A model generated the notes under the pieces. That model made no database searches. It saw nothing but the letters and a program-made list of their open reading frames with translations, and had not been told where the DNA came from. Shown here piece after piece: positions 16,510 to 24,151 of a DNA stretch of 64,000 nucleotides. The DNA lies in assembly GCA_963799105.1 (NCBI GenBank), contig CAWCVR010000002.1:62001-126000 (forward strand). The letters run 5' to 3'. Origin of the DNA: CAWCVR01 sp963799105 (lineage in GTDB: Bacteria > Acidobacteriota > Terriglobia > Bryobacterales > Bryobacteraceae). Made by a program: the position numbers and the translations under genes. Positions within the stretch are counted from its first letter, which is position 1, and every line of letters starts with the position of its first letter.

Positions 16510-17439
16510 ATGGCGGACGCGCGCCACCGAGAACTGGCGGTTTTCACAGCGAGCAATGCCTTTCGGGGAAAGGGCCCGCTGTCGGTCGCTCTGGTGATCA
16601 CGCAGCACGCCAGGAAAATGGGGCTTCCGCTCGACGCTGAGAAACTGCTAACGGAAGGCGGCGGCCAGGTTCTAGGTCTGGGCAAAGGAGCCGTGCAGGC
16701 GATCCTCAAAAGGCATGGCATTACTCCGGTGCTGGCGTCCGAAGGAGGTCGCACCTCGCGCGGCAGTCTCAACAACATGCGCCAATATGTCGCCTTCCTG
16801 AACGGGCTGAAAGGAAAAGTCGATCTTGAAGCTGTTGAGGCGTTTTGGATTGACCGGGTTCATGAGTTCTTTGCAGGTAAGCCGTTCAAGATCAAGCTTG
16901 ACTCCTCGCGGAGCCTCCGCATGGTGGTCCGCGACGTCATCGCGCAGGCGGTCGAGCGCCAGAAAACCGCGCCCGGTATGTACTACGCTGGTGCGGTGCT
17001 CCAGCATCTGGTTGGCGCAAAACTTGACTGCGCCCTCGGGAAGGGGGAGTTCGAACACTACAGTTTTTCGACAGCCGACGCGCCTGCCGGTCGCGCTGGC
17101 GATTTCTTCCTTGGTGATGTTGCGCTTCACGTCACCACGTCGCCAGGGGAAGCTGTGATCGAAAAGTGTCGAGACAATCTCAACGACGGTTATCGGCCGA
17201 TGTTGGTGACGCTTCAGCACGGACTGAATGTTGCGGAGGGGCTTGCCGCCAATGTAGGGTTGAGCGATCGCATCGACATCTTCGAGATCGAGCAATTCGT
17301 GGCGCTCAATCTTTACGAGTTGGGAAGATTTGCGGCCGACGGTCGGAAAATGGCGGTGTCTGACATGGTGGCTCGTTATAACGAAATCGTCGAAGAGTTT
17401 GAGACCGACCCGAGCCTGAGGATCGAGCTGAGACCTTGA
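16510..17439 (+). CDS. DUF4928-like protein, probable restriction endonuclease
   Basis: 309 residues, resembling the DUF4928 family that accompanies C5 methyltransferases and is suspected to supply restriction activity. Seen: an N-terminal helical region (VALVITQHARKMGLPLDAE), a segment SEGGRTSRGSLNNMRQYVAFLN typical of these proteins, and a C-terminal alpha/beta core with AGAVLQHLVGAKLD, AGDFFLGDVALHVTTSPG and KCRDNLNDGYRPMLVTLQ. The GDFFLGDVALHVT stretch could be a degenerate D/E-xK nuclease strand, but no textbook PD-(D/E)XK signature is obvious. It sits between methyltransferase and vsr with essentially no gaps. Function inferred from position. Confidence 0.7.
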   Translation: MADARHRELAVFTASNAFRGKGPLSVALVITQHARKMGLPLDAEKLLTEGGGQVLGLGKGAVQAILKRHGITPVLASEGGRTSRGSLNNMRQYVAFLNGLKGKVDLEAVEAFWIDRVHEFFAGKPFKIKLDSSRSLRMVVRDVIAQAVERQKTAPGMYYAGAVLQHLVGAKLDCALGKGEFEHYSFSTADAPAGRAGDFFLGDVALHVTTSPGEAVIEKCRDNLNDGYRPMLVTLQHGLNVAEGLAANVGLSDRIDIFEIEQFVALNLYELGRFAADGRKMAVSDMVARYNEIVEEFETDPSLRIELRP

Positions 17440-17837
17440 GGGAGACGCCAGAGCAGAGGAGCCGGATCATGCGGGCGGTGAAGGGAAGCGACACCGCTCC
17501 GGAAATGGCGGTGCGTCGCATGGTTCACCGAATGGGCTTCAGGTTCCGGCTGAACCGCAAGGACCTTCCTGGAAAGCCCGACCTCGTCTTACCGAGGCTG
17601 CACAGGGTAGTCTTCGTGAACGGATGCTTCTGGCATGGGCATGACTGCGTGCGTGGGGCCAGAGCCCCGAAGGCGAACGCCGAGTACTGGCGTGCAAAGA
17701 TCGCCCGCAACCGCCTCCGAGACGCCGCCAGTTTAGCTGCGCTCAAAACCGAGGGTTGGCGAGCGGCGGTCATTTGGGAGTGCGAACTCAAGGAGTCGGC
17801 GCGGGTTAAGAAGCGGCTGGCGAGATTCTTGGGTTGA
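17436..17837 (+). CDS. vsr: Very short patch repair endonuclease Vsr
   Basis: 133 residues. Vsr nicks next to T:G mismatches produced by deamination of 5-methylcytosine and so protects sites of its partner methyltransferase. Motifs match the family: TPEQRSRIMRAVKGSDTAPE, GKPDLVLPRLHRVVFVNGCF (catalytic Asp in the PD motif), WHGHDC (zinc and active-site His), YWRAKIARNRLRD, then VIWECEL. The start is TTG 17436, overlapping the previous stop (TTGA), because the conserved TPEQRSR lies before the first ATG (17469). Its presence confirms that the operon's methyltransferase makes 5mC. Confidence 0.93.
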   Translation: MRETPEQRSRIMRAVKGSDTAPEMAVRRMVHRMGFRFRLNRKDLPGKPDLVLPRLHRVVFVNGCFWHGHDCVRGARAPKANAEYWRAKIARNRLRDAASLAALKTEGWRAAVIWECELKESARVKKRLARFLG

Positions 17838-18153
17838 ACCGTGCGCACTTGCGATGAGGGCGTAAATGGGGTGTCATAGCCTTCAGTTCAAGTCGGGCTG
17901 CAAGACATGCTCCAGGGCCAGAATGCCTCGCCCGCCACGCGTAGCCCAGTAACACCCATTAAATCTGTAGCCTGCAAGGCGCCCGCGCGAAATTGCGCTT
18001 GCGGCGAAATCCGTTCACAAAAATTACTGATTTTTCTTCTCAACAGAATCAGTTAGTTACGGAGGCCTTTCGCCCATCGGGTACTTTATCAAGCAAAGCG
18101 TAGGTTAGCGTGGGGTCAGAGAAAAGGCCTTCACAAGAAGGCCTGACTATCCG
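17838..18153. other. AT-richer intergenic stretch between vsr and the lysis cassette
   Basis: No gene recognised. The middle (about 17990-18070) is clearly more AT-rich than the surroundings, with T- and A-runs, which suggests foreign origin or a promoter region. A 40-codon open frame on the minus strand without a start codon is present but unsupported. A perfect 8-bp hairpin (AGGCCTTC, 18125-18132, with GAAGGCCT, 18137-18144) lies just before the next start codon. Confidence 0.5.
18125..18144 (+). promoter_or_regulatory. Hairpin in the leader of the 18154 gene
   Basis: AGGCCTTC-ACAA-GAAGGCCT forms a perfect 8-bp stem with a 4-nt loop ending 9 nt before the ATG. It would cover or abut the ribosome-binding region in mRNA and could limit translation of the first cassette gene. 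No experimental basis. Confidence 0.4.
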
Positions 18154-18891
18154 ATGAAGACGATCCATGGGGTTCTCCTGTGTGCCCTGCTGGCGGCCAT
18201 GACGGCGCTGGTGGGGTACACCATCCTGTTGGTGCGGACAGCTACCGCTGTCGTCGCAACCGTTCCCGTCGAGATCGATAGCACGCGAGTGGCCTTAGTT
18301 GCCCAGATGGAAAGCACGCGCCGCGACCTGAATCAGCAGGTCACAGCGGCGCGGCAAGACGTGCTCGGTCGAACGGAACGGCAGGCCGCGGCTTTGCGGA
18401 TGGATGTGATGGCGGAAGCGGCGGGTTTTCGTGAAACCGCCGACCGCCGTCTGGGCGATACCCTGGAGCGCGCCGACCGGGCCCTCGGGACGGTGGATGC
18501 GCTGCGCCAGGACCTGAAGCCCACCCTGGAACATTCGGCCGCGATTACGGCGCAGGTCAGTGACGCGATGCCGCTGTTCCTGGACTGCGACCACAATTCC
18601 GATTGCGTCTTCAACCGGTACGTCGGGGCTTCCCGCGGCATCGAGCGCGCGGCTTTCAATTTCGGTAAGGCGTCCACGGATGTCAGCACGGCTCTCCCTG
18701 GGGCGATTACGACGTGGCAATCGATTGGCGCAAACGCCAACGGAATCGCCGCCAACGTGAATCAGTTAACCAAACCCAAGTGGTATGACCGGCTGATCGG
18801 CTACGGGCTTAACGGTGTGGTCATCTACCGGAATTTGAATCCCGTGGGCTTGACCGTGAAGGGGGCGCAGATCCTTTCTTCGCGGCCATGA
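18154..18891 (+). CDS. Membrane-anchored coiled-coil protein, phage-cassette-like
   Basis: 245 residues, family unknown to me. An N-terminal membrane span (about residues 6-28) is followed by a long amphipathic region rich in Arg, Glu, Ala and Gln (about 45-130, MESTRRDLNQQVTAARQDV onwards) likely to form a coiled coil. Then come a Cys-containing segment (LDCDHNSDCVFNRY) and a Gly/Asn-rich C-terminal part ending near a hydrophobic helix. First of four same-strand small genes ending in a lysozyme. It may be a spanin-like or envelope-spanning component; that is inference only. Confidence 0.6.
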   Translation: MKTIHGVLLCALLAAMTALVGYTILLVRTATAVVATVPVEIDSTRVALVAQMESTRRDLNQQVTAARQDVLGRTERQAAALRMDVMAEAAGFRETADRRLGDTLERADRALGTVDALRQDLKPTLEHSAAITAQVSDAMPLFLDCDHNSDCVFNRYVGASRGIERAAFNFGKASTDVSTALPGAITTWQSIGANANGIAANVNQLTKPKWYDRLIGYGLNGVVIYRNLNPVGLTVKGAQILSSRP

Positions 18892-18930
18892 CAAATGCCC
18901 GGAACGCCGGGCGGAAAGAGAAAAACGAAT

Positions 18931-19278
18931 ATGAACTTAATTACCACCACAGACCACGCTTTTGCGTCGGCCGCCAAGGACATTGTCTCCGCGGCGAAAG
19001 TTATCCAGACGAGCGTCCTTCCCGTGCTGACCAAGGCGGCGACGCAGGCATCCACCATCGAAGCGGTGACGGGGCTCGTCAGCCCGGCAGCCGTAAACAT
19101 CGAACGCGTCGCGTTCGCCGTGCTGGGCGTCCTCATCAAAGCCATCGGCGATGGCGGCCAGGCCATTGTGGCCGGCGGGCTCAACGTGCAACTGGACGCG
19201 GCGTTGGTCGCCGACATCAAGTCCATCATTCCCGCGGTGAAGACTCAGGCCGCGTCGCTGATGCCGGCATCCAAATAA
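18931..19278 (+). CDS. Small hypothetical protein of the lysis cassette
   Basis: 115 residues from ATG 18931; the frame opens 12 codons earlier without a better start. It is Ala/Val/Ile-rich and predicted helical: FASAAKDIVSAAKVIQTSV, then a hydrophobic Gly/Ala stretch IERVAFAVLGVLIKAIGDGG, and an amphipathic end. No family recognised. It lies between the coiled-coil membrane protein and a tiny hydrophobic protein, all preceding the lysozyme. Confidence 0.55.
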   Translation: MNLITTTDHAFASAAKDIVSAAKVIQTSVLPVLTKAATQASTIEAVTGLVSPAAVNIERVAFAVLGVLIKAIGDGGQAIVAGGLNVQLDAALVADIKSIIPAVKTQAASLMPASK

Positions 19279-19291
19279 CGAGGGGGCAACC

Positions 19292-19486
19292 ATGCACTTC
19301 GATTTCGGTACGCTTTTTACCGGCGGCGCGGGGGCGCTCCTGCTCTCGGCAGCGGCGCGCGCCCTGCCCGAGCCGGCTGCGACGGGGAATCCGTTCTATG
19401 CGTGGGTCTACCGCTTCGCGCATCTCCTGCTGGCAAACTTCGATAAGGCGAGTTGGCGCGATGAGAGTCAGCTCAGCGGGAATTGA
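19292..19486 (+). CDS. Small hydrophobic protein, possible holin-like
   Basis: 64 residues, preceded by a good GAGGGGG site. It has one hydrophobic segment near the N-terminus (TLFTGGAGALLLSAAARAL) and a second weaker one (VYRFAHLLLANF). Size, hydrophobicity and a 26-nt overlap with the lysozyme gene are what one expects of a holin or holin helper, but no family match is recognised. Confidence 0.5.
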   Translation: MHFDFGTLFTGGAGALLLSAAARALPEPAATGNPFYAWVYRFAHLLLANFDKASWRDESQLSGN

Positions 19487-19901
19487 CCTGATCAGAGGCT
19501 TCGAGTCGCTGCGGCTCGAAGCCTATCGCTGTCCGGCCGGGGTGTGGACCATCGGATGGGGCCACACTCGCGGCGTGCAGCCGGGGATGAAGATTTCCGA
19601 GGATCGCGCTTCGGAACTGCTGGCGGAGGACATCTCCCAAGTGCAGCGCGATCTGCCTTCCGTCATCCACGTGAACCTGACCCAGGGGCAATGGGACGCC
19701 CTGGTGTCGCTGTGCTTCAACCTCTCCGGCGGAGCGCCGCGGTTGCCGCAGACGTGTCCCCACCTGGTAGCGTGCCTCAATGCCGGGGATTTCTCCGGCG
19801 CCGCCCGCCAGTTTCTGGACATCAACCATGCCGCCGGCGGAGCGGTTCTGCCGGGCCTTACGCGCCGGCGCGAGGCGGAAAGCAAGCTGTTTCTGGGATA
19901 G
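19461..19901 (+). CDS. GH24 phage-type lysozyme (endolysin)
   Basis: 146 residues cleaving the MurNAc-GlcNAc bond of peptidoglycan. The family core is near the N-terminus: LIRGFESLRLEAY with catalytic Glu15, then CPAGVWTIGWGHT with Cys23 in the Asp/Cys position and Thr29, and downstream the helix QGQWDALVSLCFNL. The end carries PGLTRRREAESKLFL, also typical (GLxxRRxAE). The ATG at 19461 gives the standard length; the frame extends upstream without a better start. No signal peptide, so release would depend on a holin. No phage structural genes are in view. Confidence 0.9.
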   Translation: MRVSSAGIDLIRGFESLRLEAYRCPAGVWTIGWGHTRGVQPGMKISEDRASELLAEDISQVQRDLPSVIHVNLTQGQWDALVSLCFNLSGGAPRLPQTCPHLVACLNAGDFSGAARQFLDINHAAGGAVLPGLTRRREAESKLFLG

Positions 19902-19964
19902 AGGCGCTCCGCACGGAAGCGCGGCTGTCAAGGAGCGGCCCGACACGTGGGCCGTGCCCCCGCT

Positions 19965-19991
19965 CGGGCCGCTCGCTGACGCTCGCGGTTC
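19965..19991. repeat. Family C half-palindrome
   Basis: A 27-bp segment matching, with one mismatch, the left arm of the perfect palindrome at 21185-21244 (CGGGCCGCTCGCT then ACGCTCGCGGTTC). The second arm is missing here. Confidence 0.75.
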
Positions 19992-20017
19992 CGTGGGGGA
20001 ACGACGTTCGAAGGATC

Positions 20018-20117
20018 GAAGAGTCCGGTGGGGCCCGGACTCTTCGCTTGCCGCGCGCTCGGCGCGCGCGCGGCAACCATAGCCGAGGAGTCCGGCACGG
20101 CGGCTGGACTCCCCGGC
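20018..20117. repeat. Cluster of hairpins before murB
   Basis: Three consecutive inverted repeats: GAAGAGTCCGG/CCGGACTCTTC (20018-20045, 11-bp stem), a GC-only hairpin TGCCGCGCGC/GCGCGCGGCA directly after, and GGAGTCC/GGACTCC further on. Bidirectional terminator or another palindromic element; it separates the lysis cassette from murB. Confidence 0.6.
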
Positions 20118-20145
20118 TTAGATGGCCGTCCCCCACACCTATAAT
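20118..20145 (+). promoter_or_regulatory. murB promoter, leaderless type
   Basis: A perfect -10 hexamer TATAAT at 20140-20145 ends 7 nt before the murB ATG (20153). A weak -35 candidate TTAGAT (20118-20123) lies 16 nt upstream. Transcription would begin at or within a base or two of the start codon, and no Shine-Dalgarno is present. Confidence 0.6.
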
Positions 20146-20152
20146 TGAAGTC

Positions 20153-21124
20153 ATGCCCACCGCGGAACAGGCGCAGGCGCGCCTCGCCGGGATCTCCGGC
20201 CTGGAGCTTTCCACGCACACGCCGCTCTCCCGCCACACGCGATTCGCGATCGGCGGCGATGCCGACCTGTATGCGGAAACCGTCAGCGAGAATGCGTTCG
20301 TGGCCGCGCTGGCGGCGGCACGCGAAACCACGATCGAAGTGGTGGTGATCGGCGACGGCACCAACCTGATCGTTTCCGACGACGGCTTTCGCGGCCTGGT
20401 TCTGCGCTACCGCGCCGCCGGGATCCGGTCCGACGGCAACTCGGTATCGGTGGATGCCGGAGCCAGTCTCCAAGCGCTGGTGGATTTCACCGTGGAGCGC
20501 GGACTCGAAGGGCTGGAGACGCTGGCGGGGATTCCCGGTTCGGTGGGCGCGGCGGTGTACGGCAACGCCGGCGCGTATGGCCATTCGATCTCCGAGCGCA
20601 TTGCGAGCGTCCGCTTCTTCGACGGCAGCCAGGTTCGCGCCCTCTCCAACCCGGACTGCCGGTTTCAATACCGCGAGAGCCTTTTCAAGAACTACAAGGA
20701 GTGGGCGATTTTCTCCGTCGAATTGCGCCTCGACCCGGCCGACAGCGCCACGCTTCGCCGCGCCGCCGCCGATATTGTCGAGACCCGCAACCGGAAGTTC
20801 CCGGCCACGTTGAAATGCGCGGGCAGCATCTTCAAAAACCTGCTGCTGAAGGAACTGCCCGCCGCCGTGGCCTCGCAGATACCGGCTTCCACCGTGCGCG
20901 AAGGCAAGGTTCCGGCCGCGTGGTTCCTCGATCGGGTGGGCGCCAAGGGCGCGCACCGCGGCGAGATACGCGTGGCCGAGTACCACGCCAACCTCATCTA
21001 CAATGCCGGCGCCGGCACGGCCGCCGATCTCCGCGCGCTCATCGGCGAGTTGAAGGCGCGCGTCCGCGAACGGTTCGGGTTGGAGCTGGAAGAAGAGGTG
21101 CAGTACGTGGGGCGGTTCGGGTAG
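20153..21124 (+). CDS. murB: UDP-N-acetylenolpyruvoylglucosamine reductase
   Basis: 323 residues, FAD/NADPH enzyme producing UDP-MurNAc for peptidoglycan. Motifs: NT domain THTPLSRHTRFAIGG, FAD-binding VVIGDGTNLIVSDDGF, GLETLAGIPGSVGAAVYGNAGAYG, then YRESLFK (catalytic Arg), FPATLKCAGSIFKN (Ser proton donor) and VAEYHANLIYNAG (catalytic Glu region). The frame is open far upstream, but the family N-terminus and a TATAAT box fix the start at 20153. Standing alone rather than in a division cluster. Confidence 0.95.
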   Translation: MPTAEQAQARLAGISGLELSTHTPLSRHTRFAIGGDADLYAETVSENAFVAALAAARETTIEVVVIGDGTNLIVSDDGFRGLVLRYRAAGIRSDGNSVSVDAGASLQALVDFTVERGLEGLETLAGIPGSVGAAVYGNAGAYGHSISERIASVRFFDGSQVRALSNPDCRFQYRESLFKNYKEWAIFSVELRLDPADSATLRRAAADIVETRNRKFPATLKCAGSIFKNLLLKELPAAVASQIPASTVREGKVPAAWFLDRVGAKGAHRGEIRVAEYHANLIYNAGAGTAADLRALIGELKARVRERFGLELEEEVQYVGRFG

Positions 21125-21184
21125 GACGAACCCGCTAGACGGGCGTCCAACTAGGTCTCCGACCGCGTGATTTGGTGCCATTAC

Positions 21185-21244
21185 CGGGCCGCTCGCTCAC
21201 GCTCGCGGTTCTGTCCGGAACCGCGAGCGTGAGCGAGCGGCCCG
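21185..21244. repeat. Perfect 27-bp-arm palindrome, family C
   Basis: Left arm 21185-21211 and right arm 21218-21244 are exact reverse complements with a 6-nt loop; the arm starts CGGGCCGCTCGCT. A half copy lies at 19965-19991. Position between convergent murB and the VOC gene suits a bidirectional terminator, but there is no T-run and it recurs, so a mobile palindromic element is equally likely. Confidence 0.85.
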
Positions 21245-21276
21245 TGGCAAAGGAACAGTTTCTCACGGTCACGGCA

Positions 21277-21699
21277 CTAGCCTTGTTTGGGGAGCGAGAA
21301 GTTAAGCATCCAACGAATGCCAAACCGATCCGTCAGCATGCCAAAACGAGCGCCCCAGAAGGTGTCCTGCAATGGCATCGTGACCTTGCCGCCTTCGCCG
21401 AGCGCGGCAAAAAGTTTCTCCTGCTCCGGAAGGCCGCCACACTGAACGAGGACCGAGAAATCGTCGCCCCGCCGGAGGGGCGCACCGGGCATAGTGTCCG
21501 CCGCCATCAGCAGTGTCGAAGCCTTCGTCAGCGTCGAATGCATGATTCGGTTCTGGGCTTTCTGTGATTCCGTGAGCAAATCGCCCGGCACTTCGGAGAA
21601 CGGCAGGAGGAACAGCTCAGCCTCAAAGCACTTTCGATAGAACTCCATCGCTTCGCGGCAGTTTCCGTCAAAGTGCAAGAAGGCTACGGTTGCATTCAT
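21277..21699 (-). CDS. VOC family protein, PhnB-like
   Basis: 140 residues of the vicinal-oxygen-chelate (glyoxalase/bleomycin resistance) fold, of the PhnB/3-demethylubiquinone type. Seen: the opening VAFLHFDGNCREAMEFYRKCF, SEVPGD, the strand IMHSTLTKASTLLMAADT, and the C-terminal WGARFGMLTDRFGIRWMLN. Such proteins bind a metal between paired beta-alpha-beta-beta-beta units; the substrate is unknown. Stand-alone gene converging on murB. Confidence 0.85.
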   Translation of the reverse strand: MNATVAFLHFDGNCREAMEFYRKCFEAELFLLPFSEVPGDLLTESQKAQNRIMHSTLTKASTLLMAADTMPGAPLRRGDDFSVLVQCGGLPEQEKLFAALGEGGKVTMPLQDTFWGARFGMLTDRFGIRWMLNFSLPKQG

Positions 21700-21780
21700 G
21701 ATCCCTTCCGCAGCTTGCCCCTGCTGACCGTGCGCCCCCTAGGCCTCGGGTCCCGGCCCCGAATCCTTATTCCAGTTTCC

Positions 21781-22110
21781 TCACACGTGCGAATCGAGCA
21801 TCTTCTGCACTTCGGATTTGCCGATTGCGCCCACGCGCTGCTCCACCACGTTGCCGCCCTTGAACAAGAGCAGCGTGGGGATGCCGCGCACGTTGTAGCG
21901 CATGGCGGTGGCGCCGTTGGAATCCACGTCCAGCTTGCCCACCTTCACCTTACCGGCATACTCCGAGGCCACCACGTCGATTGTCGGTGCCATCTGCCGG
22001 CAGGGGCCGCACCACCCGGCCCAGAAGTCGACCAGGACCGGCACCTCGCTCCGCAGGACCTCCTGGTCGAAACCGGCATCGGTAAAGGTTAACGTGTCGT
22101 TTCCTGCCAT
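21781..22110 (-). CDS. trxA: Thioredoxin
   Basis: 109 residues, a cytoplasmic thiol-disulfide reductase with the active site WCGPC (Cys34, Cys37), preceded by VLVDFWA and followed by the cis-Pro loop GIPTLLLF. Classical length and no signal peptide. A good AGGAGAT site precedes the ATG. It lies downstream of glgA in inverse order on the same strand but with its own leader. Confidence 0.95.
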   Translation of the reverse strand: MAGNDTLTFTDAGFDQEVLRSEVPVLVDFWAGWCGPCRQMAPTIDVVASEYAGKVKVGKLDVDSNGATAMRYNVRGIPTLLLFKGGNVVEQRVGAIGKSEVQKMLDSHV

Positions 22111-22153
22111 TTCATCTCCTAAACTATTAGAATCGCGGCCCGGGGAAAAAGAT

Positions 22154-23572
22154 TCAAGCCCCCAGCATCCGTTGGTACAACCGGGAGTACTCGGCAGCCG
22201 AACTCCTCCAGGAGAAGTCTTTCCGCATGCCGCGGCGCATCATGGCCTGCCAGGCGTCCGGCACGGAAAATGCCTGAACGGCGCGCTGGATCGCCTCCGC
22301 CAGGGCCGGCCCGGAATACTCCGCAAACTTGAACCCCGTGTCCTCATCGATCGTATCATCCAGCCCGCCGACGGCGCGGACCACCGGCACCGTGCCGTAC
22401 CGCAGGCTGTAGATCTGGTTGAGCCCGCACGGTTCGTAGCGGCTGGGCATGAGGAACATGTCGGCCCCCGCTTCGATGCGGTGGGCCAGGGCGTTGTCGA
22501 AGCCGATGCGCACGGCGATCCGGCCGGGATGGGCGGCGGCCATGCGGCGGAAGAACTCCTCGGATTCCGGCTCGCCGGTTCCCAGTCCCACCAGGTAGAG
22601 GTCCTGGGCCATCATCTCGTCGGCCGCCTCCGCCAGAATGTCCATCCCCTTCTGGCGGGTGAAGCGCGAGACCACACCCGCGAGCGGTCTCTCCAAGGCC
22701 GCCGGGGAAAGTCCGAATTCCTCGACCAGCGCCGCTTTGCAAGCGCGCTTCCCCGACAGGTCGGCGGCCGAATAGCGGGCCGGAATCAGGGGGTCGGTCT
22801 CGGGATTCCATTCGGCGTAGTCCACGCCGTTCAGGATGCCGCTCAGCACGCCGGCCCGCGCGCCCAACGCGCCGTCCAGCCCGAATCCGAATTCGGGAGT
22901 CAGGATCTCGCGGGCGTAAGCCGGGCTGACCGTGTTGATGGCGTCGGCGAAAGCGATCCCGCCCTTCATGAAGCTGATGCGCCCGAAGAACTCCATGCCA
23001 TCCGGTTGGTAGGCGTCGTCGCCGAGTCCCACTTCGGCCAGCGCCGCCGGCGGAAACAGTCCCTGGTATCCCAGGTTGTGGATGGTGAACAGCGTCTTCA
23101 CGCCGAAGAAGGTGGGGTCGGTGGAGAACAGCGTGTGCAGATAGGCCGGCACCAGGCCAGCTTGCCAATCGTGGCAGTGGAAGATCTCCGTCGGAAACAG
23201 ATGGCGCGCCACGCCCAGCGCCGCGCGCGCCAGCACGGCGAAGCGAATGTGGTTGTCGGGATAGTCAACGCCGGATTCTCCGTAAAGCCCCGGACGGTCG
23301 TAGAGCGGCGGGCAATCCACCAGATACAGCGGGAAGCTGGCGTCCGCCTGGTAAATCGACGTATCGAAGCGTTCGGCGCCGAGATAGATGGGCAGGCTGT
23401 CGTAGACGCGCCGCGCGCCTTTGAGATCGGTGCATTCGTAGCGGGGGATCAACACCGCCGCCTCGTCGCCCACCGATCGCAAGGCTTCGGGCAGAGCGCC
23501 GACCACGTCGGCCAGGCCGCCGGTTTTGGCGAGCGGCGCCGCCTCGGAAGCCACCATCAGCACGCGTGCCAC
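22154..23572 (-). CDS. glgA: Glycogen synthase
   Basis: 472 residues, ADP-glucose-dependent GT5 glycosyltransferase elongating glycogen. The N-terminus RVLMVASEAAPLAKTGGLAD has the ADP-glucose-binding KTGG; the middle has IFHCHDWQAGLVPAYL and TIHNLGYQG; the C-terminal GT-B half has VSRFTRQKGMDIL, FLMPSRYEPCGLNQ and VVRAVGGLDDTI. The start is GTG 23572, matching the family N-terminus; the open frame upstream is non-homologous and antisense to the divergent sigma gene. 69 bp separate it from that gene. Confidence 0.93.
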   Translation of the reverse strand: MARVLMVASEAAPLAKTGGLADVVGALPEALRSVGDEAAVLIPRYECTDLKGARRVYDSLPIYLGAERFDTSIYQADASFPLYLVDCPPLYDRPGLYGESGVDYPDNHIRFAVLARAALGVARHLFPTEIFHCHDWQAGLVPAYLHTLFSTDPTFFGVKTLFTIHNLGYQGLFPPAALAEVGLGDDAYQPDGMEFFGRISFMKGGIAFADAINTVSPAYAREILTPEFGFGLDGALGARAGVLSGILNGVDYAEWNPETDPLIPARYSAADLSGKRACKAALVEEFGLSPAALERPLAGVVSRFTRQKGMDILAEAADEMMAQDLYLVGLGTGEPESEEFFRRMAAAHPGRIAVRIGFDNALAHRIEAGADMFLMPSRYEPCGLNQIYSLRYGTVPVVRAVGGLDDTIDEDTGFKFAEYSGPALAEAIQRAVQAFSVPDAWQAMMRRGMRKDFSWRSSAAEYSRLYQRMLGA

Positions 23573-23641
23573 ATGGGAATTGTAGCAGGGCACGCCCACC
23601 TGGCCCGAGACCCCGCCGCCGGGGTACGGTATGATTCCCCT

Positions 23642-24151
23642 GTGGAGCGCGACGAGATCCTCGCCAGGCTTCGTGAAAGGATTGTGGCCTTCGCGGCATC
23701 TCATCTAGCGAGGGAGGTCGCCGAGGATCTGGCCCAGGAGGTGCTCATGCTCCTGCATGAGAAGTACGCGCACCTGGACCGTCCCGAAGACCTGTTGCCG
23801 CTGTCGCTGCAGATCGTGCGGTTCAAGATCATGAGTTACCGCCGCAAGGCGGCGCGGCGCGGCGAATACAGCCAGGTTTCGGTGACGGATATTCCGCTGC
23901 CGGACCTGAATTCCAATCCGGCGGACTTTGTCGAGCGCAAGGAGATGCTGGACCGCCTGACGCGGGCCGTGGCGCAACTGGGCGAGCGTTGCCGGGAACT
24001 GATCCGCCTGAAATTGCAGGGCAAGACATTTCCGGAAATTCAGAAGATCATGGGGGTGAGTGCGGTCAACACCGTGTATACGTGGGATCACCGGTGCCGC
24101 AAGAATTTGCTGGAGCTGATGGGCGGCGATTGGGAGCGTGGAAAGAAATGA
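23642..24151 (+). CDS. ECF-type RNA polymerase sigma factor
   Basis: 169 residues with sigma region 2 (EDLAQEVLMLLHEKYAHL, LQIVRFKIMSYRRKAARRG) and region 4 (LGERCRELIRLKLQGKTFPE, then the recognition helix IMGVSAVNTVYTWDHRCR). The start GTG 23642 matches the beginning of region 2; TATGAT ends 6 nt before it, so a leaderless transcript is plausible. The last codon overlaps the ATG of the next gene (ATGA), which encodes a membrane protein with the architecture of an anti-sigma factor. The regulon is unknown. Confidence 0.85.
   Translation: MERDEILARLRERIVAFAASHLAREVAEDLAQEVLMLLHEKYAHLDRPEDLLPLSLQIVRFKIMSYRRKAARRGEYSQVSVTDIPLPDLNSNPADFVERKEMLDRLTRAVAQLGERCRELIRLKLQGKTFPEIQKIMGVSAVNTVYTWDHRCRKNLLELMGGDWERGKK

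Noticed and set aside
17880..18010. Minus-strand 40-codon frame (ILALEHVLQPDLN-type end)
   Set aside because: It reads like protein but has no start codon, no family and no supporting neighbour; it may be a remnant.
18888..19460. Upstream part of the open frame ending in the lysozyme
   Set aside because: Out of frame with the two small cassette genes it covers, and lacking any homology; the GH24 domain begins at 19461.
21902..23641. Long N-terminal extension of the ECF sigma frame
   Set aside because: It is antisense to glgA; sigma region 2 starts right after GTG 23642.
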